In this document: in pieces, positions 59,484-64,000 of the stretch | How the letters are laid out: each line of letters starts with the position of its first letter | Position numbering within the stretch: the stretch's first letter is position 1 | Source of the DNA: Nocardia kruczakiae NBRC 101016 | GTDB lineage: Bacteria; Actinomycetota; Actinomycetes; Mycobacteriales; Mycobacteriaceae | Assembly (NCBI RefSeq): GCF_001612965.1 | Contig: NZ_BDBL01000006.1 | Coordinates: forward strand, 185,236 to 249,235 | Length of the DNA stretch: 64,000 nucleotides | Direction: 5' to 3' | Position numbers and translations under genes: made by a program | Notes under the pieces: generated by a model | Database searches by the model: none | Told to the model about the DNA's origin: nothing | The model's input: only the letters and a program-made list of their open reading frames with translations

Positions 59484-60524
59484 TCAGGCGGTCGGGCCGT
59501 TGTTCGCGTCGATGCTATCGACGAACCGTTCGACGCTGTCGAGTGCGCTCCGTGCCTCCGACAGCCGCGGGTATCCCATCTGGAACACATGGAACATTCC
59601 CGGCCACAGCTCGAGTTCGCACCGCCCGCCTGCCGCGCGCAGTGCCGCGGCATAGTGTTGGGAGTCCGAGGCGAGAACCTCGCTGCCGCCGGTCTGCAAC
59701 AGCATCGGCGGCAGGTCGGGTCCGACCGTGGCGAGGACGTCCAGGCGCGGATCACTGAAATCGGTGTCCACGAAATAGGTTTGGGTGATCCGTCGACCGG
59801 TGCGGGCGGAGACGAACTGGTCCCACACGTGTGTGTTGTGGGCCGCCGCGAGCTGCCAGGTCGGGTCGACGAGGCTGGAGAATCCGATCACCGCCGCGGG
59901 CTGGTCAACTCCGAGTTCGCGGAGTTGGGCGCACAGGCCCAGGGCGAGGTGGCCGCCGGCCGAATCGCCTATCACGATGATGTCGCTGGCGGTATGCCCT
60001 TGGTCGATCAGCCACAGGTAGCCGTTGAGGATGTCGTCATGGGCGGCGGGGAAGCGGTATTTCGGTGCTCGCCGATAGCGCACGGCGTAGGCGGGTCGGT
60101 GCAGTCGGCGTGTCAGTTCCGACACCAGGCCGCGGTGGGTCCAGGGGCTGCAACTGATGTATCCGCTGCCGTGGATGTAATAGATCATCCGGGTGCCGGG
60201 CTCTGCCGGCCCGCCGACCCATTCTCCGATGGTCCGGCCGTTGGGTCCTGCGGCATCGACTCTCATGGGTGGCAGCGTCGGAGCGAACCACATCCGACAG
60301 GCCACGACCTGCGTGAAGCGGTAGCCGAGCACACCGAGGGGGGTATGCAGCGGCAGTAGCCACAGTGTGGGCCGCACGAAGATTCGCGACGCCCAGATGG
60401 TCAGCCACGCGGCGAAGGAGCGCGCCACCGTGATCACCGGATCATCGGAGCGACCGCTTGCCGGGTGTGGTGCGGCGGGTTCGGCCGGCCGGGTCGAGGC
60501 GCTGACCGGATCGGATGTGTACAT
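59484..60524 (-). CDS. Alpha/beta hydrolase of the HSL (hormone-sensitive lipase) type, 346 aa
   Basis: Oxyanion motif is HGSGY (YYIHGSGYISCSPWTHRG) where most HSL enzymes have HGGG. Nucleophile Ser in IIVIGDSAGGHLALGL, Asp in EVLASDSQHY and His in WPGMFHVFQMG. A hydrophobic N-terminal stretch (FAAWLTIWASRIFVRPTLWLLPLHTPLGVLGY) could anchor it in the membrane. ATG 60524; the longer open frame to 61427 is a shadow. Last gene of the SDR - MBL-fold - hydrolase operon; may act on a lipid ester or steroid ester. Confidence 0.88.
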   Translation of the reverse strand: MYTSDPVSASTRPAEPAAPHPASGRSDDPVITVARSFAAWLTIWASRIFVRPTLWLLPLHTPLGVLGYRFTQVVACRMWFAPTLPPMRVDAAGPNGRTIGEWVGGPAEPGTRMIYYIHGSGYISCSPWTHRGLVSELTRRLHRPAYAVRYRRAPKYRFPAAHDDILNGYLWLIDQGHTASDIIVIGDSAGGHLALGLCAQLRELGVDQPAAVIGFSSLVDPTWQLAAAHNTHVWDQFVSARTGRRITQTYFVDTDFSDPRLDVLATVGPDLPPMLLQTGGSEVLASDSQHYAAALRAAGGRCELELWPGMFHVFQMGYPRLSEARSALDSVERFVDSIDANNGPTA

Positions 60525-60628
60525 GGGGTTCCTCGAGATCAGGGTGCACAGGGAGGTCCGCCCGCCCCGGCGGTGTGCGGTGCGGGCGGGGAGTCCGGTC
60601 TCCGGTGCGGGTGGGGGGTCGAGCCTGG

Positions 60629-61726
60629 TTACCGGGTGGGGACGGTGATGGTGCCGTAGTCCAGGCCGCCGTGGCTGAAGGTCGGCACGAGCGGCCACTG
60701 TCGCTTCCAGTTCGCGCATTCGGAGGACGGGATGATCTGGCGCCACTGCGGGTTCCGCGGCGACGGGCTGGCGAGGGTCTTCTCCTTCACCATGGAGTCG
60801 TACTGGTCGAGGGAGTCTTCGAGGGTGTTGGCGTTGAGCACGACCTCGCGGCCGTAGAACTGGGCGGTGCGGCGCACGCCGGGAATCTTCGACAGTTCGG
60901 GTTGCCAACTGTCGGCGGCCATCCCGTTCTCCGACGACACCCACACCCCGTCGGGGGTGTTGACGACCAGAGAATGGTTGCCGTCGGTGTGGCCGGGTGT
61001 CCACAGCAGGCTGACCCCGACTCCGAGTTCGACATCGCCGTCGAAGATTTCGAGCCGATCCGCGGGTACCCCGTTCATGCCGCCGTCGACATACCACGCC
61101 CATTGCATGGGGTGCATGGACTCGAAGGTGCCCAGTTCCCGGCGATGCACGAGCAGTTTGGCGTTGGGGAACAAGGGCTTGCGCGGTTCGGCCTCGCCTT
61201 CGATGGGCTCGCTGCTGCCCACGATCATGCGTGGGTCCTGGACGTGGAGGTGGTCGAAGCTGATGTAGTCCACGTCGTCGTTGGTCAACCCCAGGCGCGG
61301 CAGCACCTGATCGGGCTCGTTGTAGTACTTGACGAACAGCGATTCCAGGCCGACGCGGCGGCTGAAGCGCTGCAACTGGCCGTAGAACGGGGCTTCCGCG
61401 GAACCGGCGGCTACGGTGGGTTCCCACACCAGGGTCTTCAGTTCGCCGTCGAAGCCCTCGAACTGGATCACGAACATGCGGTTGATGATCGAGATGAAGG
61501 GGTTGAGGTTGACCGAGTAGTTCTGGAACGCGTACTGCGCCGGATACGGGGCGGCGGCGATGTCGAAACTCTTGACCGCTTTCACCTGCCCCTGGCGCAG
61601 AAATCGTTCCCGGTAACTCAGTGCCGCTTCGCGAACAGCGTCGAGCCGCCGGCCCCGGGGCCAGATGTCGTGGACGCCGGAGAACTCGGGGATGGGGCGG
61701 ACGGTGCCGGATTCGATGTTGGTCAT
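60629..61726 (-). CDS. Metallo-beta-lactamase-fold hydrolase-like protein, 365 aa
   Basis: MBL-fold pieces: SFDHLHVQDPRM (HxHxxD-like first metal motif, modified), LLVHRREL, and TPGHTDGNHSLVVNTPDGVWVSSENGM with the metal His. The domain is embedded in ~150 residues of N-terminal sequence (FSGVHDIWPRGRRLDAVREAALSYRERFL). It differs from classic HxHxDH, so metal binding is plausible but not certain. ATG 61726 overlaps the SDR stop (TGATG). Substrate unknown; probably the same compound as that handled by the neighbours. Confidence 0.75.
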   Translation of the reverse strand: MTNIESGTVRPIPEFSGVHDIWPRGRRLDAVREAALSYRERFLRQGQVKAVKSFDIAAAPYPAQYAFQNYSVNLNPFISIINRMFVIQFEGFDGELKTLVWEPTVAAGSAEAPFYGQLQRFSRRVGLESLFVKYYNEPDQVLPRLGLTNDDVDYISFDHLHVQDPRMIVGSSEPIEGEAEPRKPLFPNAKLLVHRRELGTFESMHPMQWAWYVDGGMNGVPADRLEIFDGDVELGVGVSLLWTPGHTDGNHSLVVNTPDGVWVSSENGMAADSWQPELSKIPGVRRTAQFYGREVVLNANTLEDSLDQYDSMVKEKTLASPSPRNPQWRQIIPSSECANWKRQWPLVPTFSHGGLDYGTITVPTR

Positions 61727-62574
61727 CAGGACTCCTTCGGGTCGGTGGTCTCGGTCAGGGCGCGGTGTTCGTAGCCTGCGCGGGTGTTCGAATTCCGTGT
61801 TGCCTCGACTTGGTTGGGCACCGTGCGGCGCAATACCTGGTCACGGATCGACTGCGGTAGCACAGCGGCGATGCGGACCAGCAGACCGATCGAGGCCGGC
61901 ACGGTGACCTCGAAACGTGGGCGGCGCAAGACCGCGACGACGGCGGCGGCGACGTCGCCGGGCTGCAACGGCGAGGTCGCGCCGCTGTCGGTGCCGATCG
62001 CGAGCTCGGTGTCCACGACGCCGGGCATGATCACCGAGATCTCGACGCCACTGCCGCGCAGTTCCTCGCGGACGCCGGTGAGGTAGCCCAGGACGGCGTG
62101 TTTGGTGGCGGCGTAGGTGGATTCTCCGGGCGGGGCGAGTTTGGAGGCGGCCGAGGCGATGGTGACGAAGTGACCGCGGCCGCGCTCGCGCATCGACGGT
62201 GCGACCAAGCGCACGCCTCGGATCACGCCGTGCAGGTTCACCGCGAGCATGCGCTCGGTCGCGGTCTCGGGTTCGTCTTCGAAGGCCCCGACCCACATGA
62301 CACCGGCGTTGTTGACCAACACGTCGAGTGGACCCCACAAGGCGGTGACTTCGGCGAGGAACCGGCGGAACGACCCGGTATCGGTCACATCGAGCGTGAA
62401 CGCATGCACCTGACCCGGTAACGCCTGCGCGGTGGCCTCGGCGGCCTGGATATCGCGATCGCCGATCGCGACCCGGGCACCGGCCTCGGCGAGCCGGCGC
62501 GCGATCTCGCGCCCGATGCCCTGCGCACCGCCGGTGACGGCCACGATGCGCCCTGCCAGTGCTGTTTCCGTCAT
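61726..62574 (-). CDS. SDR family oxidoreductase, 282 aa
   Basis: ATG 62574 (MTETALAG); the longer frame to 62625 has no ribosome site. [28 protein letters not shown], catalytic Ser in TIASAASKLAPPG and YAATK with Tyr and Lys. PGVVDTELA follows. It is related to the class of lipid/steroid-active SDRs in mycobacteria. First gene of a three-gene minus-strand operon, 48 bp from a perfect palindrome that separates it from the divergent TetR gene. Confidence 0.88.
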   Translation of the reverse strand: MTETALAGRIVAVTGGAQGIGREIARRLAEAGARVAIGDRDIQAAEATAQALPGQVHAFTLDVTDTGSFRRFLAEVTALWGPLDVLVNNAGVMWVGAFEDEPETATERMLAVNLHGVIRGVRLVAPSMRERGRGHFVTIASAASKLAPPGESTYAATKHAVLGYLTGVREELRGSGVEISVIMPGVVDTELAIGTDSGATSPLQPGDVAAAVVAVLRRPRFEVTVPASIGLLVRIAAVLPQSIRDQVLRRTVPNQVEATRNSNTRAGYEHRALTETTDPKES

Positions 62575-62622
62575 TGTGTGATGCCTTCCCTGCGTCGGCT
62601 CGACACAGCGATCAATGTTGGG

Positions 62623-62634
62623 CAATCGCGATTG
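62623..62634. promoter_or_regulatory. Palindrome CAATCGCGATTG, TetR operator candidate
   Basis: A perfect 12-bp palindrome in the divergent region between SDR (start 62574) and TetR (start 62689). A partial copy, CAATG, lies 11 bp to the left. It is in position to control both genes. Confidence 0.65.
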
Positions 62635-62688
62635 TCAGAAATGGTTCGGCTAGTATTGCACCTCGTCGGCAGGAAGGAAAGGCCCCAC

Positions 62689-63351
62689 ATGACCCGCCCG
62701 GGACCCCCCGGCCCGAAACCCTCCGGCCGCAAGTACTCCGGTGTCGCTCCGGAGGAGCGAGTGCGTCAGCGCCGGGCGGCCATCCTCGAATCCGCTCTGG
62801 AGCAGTACGGCACGGCCGGCTACGCGGCCGCGTCGATCAAGCAGATCTGCCGCGGCGCCGGCGTCACCGAGCGGTACTTCTACGAGTCGTTCTCCAACCA
62901 GGAGTTCTGCCTGGCCGCCCTCTACGACAACCTGGCCGAGACGATGCGCGCGGAGACCATCGCCGCACTCGAGCAGGCCGATCCCGATCTCGACGCACTC
63001 ACCGCAGCCGGACTCGAAGCCTTCATCCACTACCTGACCAGCGACCCGCGCCGCGCGCGGGTAGTGCTCATCGAGGTCGTCGGGGTTTCACCGGACATGG
63101 AACAGCGCCGCCATCGGGTTCTGCGCGATTTCGTCGACACCGTGATGGCCATCTGGGCGACAGAGAGCCCTCGCTCGCTGACGCGAGCCCAGCGGTTGAC
63201 CGCGACCGCACTGGTCGGCGGCGTCAACCACCTGCTGGTCGACTGGTTGATGGACGGTTGCCATGACGACCCCGCCGACCTCGTGACGGTCTGCGTGGAC
63301 CTGTTCGCCGCCGCCCGCGCACGCTGGAACACCACCACATCGTCTTCATAG
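62689..63351 (+). CDS. TetR family regulator, 220 aa
   Basis: ATG 62689 has AGGAAGGAAAGG upstream; frame open to 62578. The HTH is RVRQRRAAILESALEQYGTAGYAAASIKQICRGAGVTERYFYESFSNQEFCLAALYDNL, with the TERYFYESF signature. C-terminal ligand domain of TetR type. Divergent from the SDR - MBL - hydrolase operon and its likely repressor. Confidence 0.9.
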   Translation: MTRPGPPGPKPSGRKYSGVAPEERVRQRRAAILESALEQYGTAGYAAASIKQICRGAGVTERYFYESFSNQEFCLAALYDNLAETMRAETIAALEQADPDLDALTAAGLEAFIHYLTSDPRRARVVLIEVVGVSPDMEQRRHRVLRDFVDTVMAIWATESPRSLTRAQRLTATALVGGVNHLLVDWLMDGCHDDPADLVTVCVDLFAAARARWNTTTSSS

Positions 63352-63423
63352 TGCCCGTGCGAACCGCCCCATCGTCTCGGCGCGACGGCGTGATCGACCT
63401 CGGCGAGATCGCCCGGCCGACCG

Positions 63424-63802
63424 GTGCGCGCCGTCAGCTGGGCGACGAATCGGCGGACCCGCAGACCGCTGAACCCCTTCGACGACCGGATCGGCGCCGC
63501 GCTCGAATCGCTTTGGGGCAGCACGGCGGTCAACACCTGGAACGCGCGGTGCGCCGGGGTCGGCAAATGGCTGAGCTGGTGCGCCGAGCAGGGCTGGACT
63601 GCACCGACGCTCCCCGCGACGGCCGGGCGCTCGACTCCGCCGGACTCCGAGACCCCGGTCCGCTCACGGACCGCGATTGACCGGCTCATCGCCCGCCGCG
63701 AAATCCACCTGCGGGAGAAGACACTGAATGCTCTACGAGACTTGCGCCCGCGCCGAAGAACTGCTCCAGCTCAACATCGAAGACCTCGACCTCGTGGGCC
63801 GC
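63424..63802 (+). pseudogene. Tyrosine-recombinase integrase remnant with frameshift
   Basis: In one frame ALESLWGSTAVNTWNARCAGVGKWLSWCAEQGW, SETPVRSRTAIDRLIARREIHLREKTL is the core-binding domain of an actinobacterial integrase. The expected continuation ...MLYETCARAEELLQLNIEDLDL, with the first catalytic Arg box (ARAEELL), lies in another frame from 63728, after an apparent loss of a few bases following REKTL. No later R-H-R-Y motifs are found up to the window end, so it is inactive. The remaining ~200 bp to the edge show only an unassigned minus-strand frame (FDGFRPLSSLRSVVFG). Confidence 0.72.
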
Positions 63803-64000
63803 ACCGCGGCTCCGCGCGATGCGTCTCAGGGGTCTTCCATGACCGTCACGCCCAAGAGCAGGCGTAGCAACGTGAACAAGGTCGTAGTCGTCTCCGATAT
63901 TGCGCATCGAGGCGGGCGTAGTACCACGCGGTGGCAATCGCGACTCCGAACACGACGCTGCGTAAGGAACTCAGCGGCCGGAACCCGTCGAACAAGGTGT

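Noticed and set aside
59484..61427. A 647-codon frame extending the HSL hydrolase upstream
   Set aside because: The extension shadows the metallo-beta-lactamase-fold gene; the hydrolase homology begins only near residue 300 of that frame.

Overview
The window is high-GC DNA with dense, mostly co-directional genes, GTG/TTG starts, ATGA and GTGA stop/start overlaps, a complete yrbEAB-mceABCDEF operon, a luciferase-like oxidoreductase of the F420/flavin type and many CoA-ester catabolic genes. This fits a mycolic-acid actinomycete. Nocardia is my best guess, with Rhodococcus or Gordonia as alternatives. The species is inferred from gene content, not proven. I found no rRNA or tRNA gene and no CRISPR array.

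Region 1 (1-16,458) is a CoA-ester degradation cluster. It encodes an acyl-CoA ligase (cut by the window edge), two acyl-CoA dehydrogenases, an SDR, a thiolase, a CoA-transferase, a BadH-like 2-hydroxyacyl-CoA dehydrogenase followed by a BadI/MenB-like ring-cleavage crotonase, an LLM oxidoreductase, a FadR/GntR repressor with palindromic operators, three crotonases, an APH-fold kinase and a CrtC/AttH-like protein. After a terminator pair come a convergent dienoyl-CoA-reductase-like SDR and a second BadI-like crotonase. The set matches aerobic catabolism of a cyclic (alicyclic or terpenoid-like) carboxylate: activation, dehydrogenation, hydration, oxidation, hydrolytic ring opening, thiolysis.

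Region 2 (16,686-21,146) is a scrap zone. It holds a frameshifted acyl-CoA ligase remnant, a crotonase cut after 17 codons by an IS3-family element, an integrase fragment, an IS5-family element, and a carboxylesterase whose 3' end was removed at the IS5 insertion.

Region 3 (21,146-32,215) carries small regulator-controlled units: a glyoxalase-fold protein with the broken esterase, and a divergent Lrp regulator; a cytosolic glycoside-hydrolase-like protein with a divergent TetR regulator and a long palindrome; and a rubredoxin reductase - rubredoxin - membrane desaturase operon bordered by a FabR/DesT-like TetR and two PucR regulators. The same 19-bp operator (18/19 identical) lies before the desaturase and before the first PucR gene.

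Region 4 (32,313-42,442) is an alpha/beta hydrolase followed by an mce lipid-import operon and an Mce-associated protein.

Region 5 (42,635-54,184) is a MarR-controlled redox and carbohydrate operon: SDR with a membrane tail, two small membrane proteins, gluconate-dehydrogenase-like small and GMC subunits, a pyruvate-oxidase-like TPP enzyme, a GH15 enzyme, and a cytochrome b561 fused to a sulfite-oxidase-type molybdenum domain. It is followed by a decayed Hsp20 gene and small hypothetical genes.

Region 6 (54,487-64,000) holds LysR / EamA exporter - NmrA oxidoreductase - secreted beta-propeller, a small minus-strand gene trio, an SDR - metallo-beta-lactamase-fold - alpha/beta-hydrolase operon opposite a TetR gene, and a frameshifted integrase remnant at the right edge.
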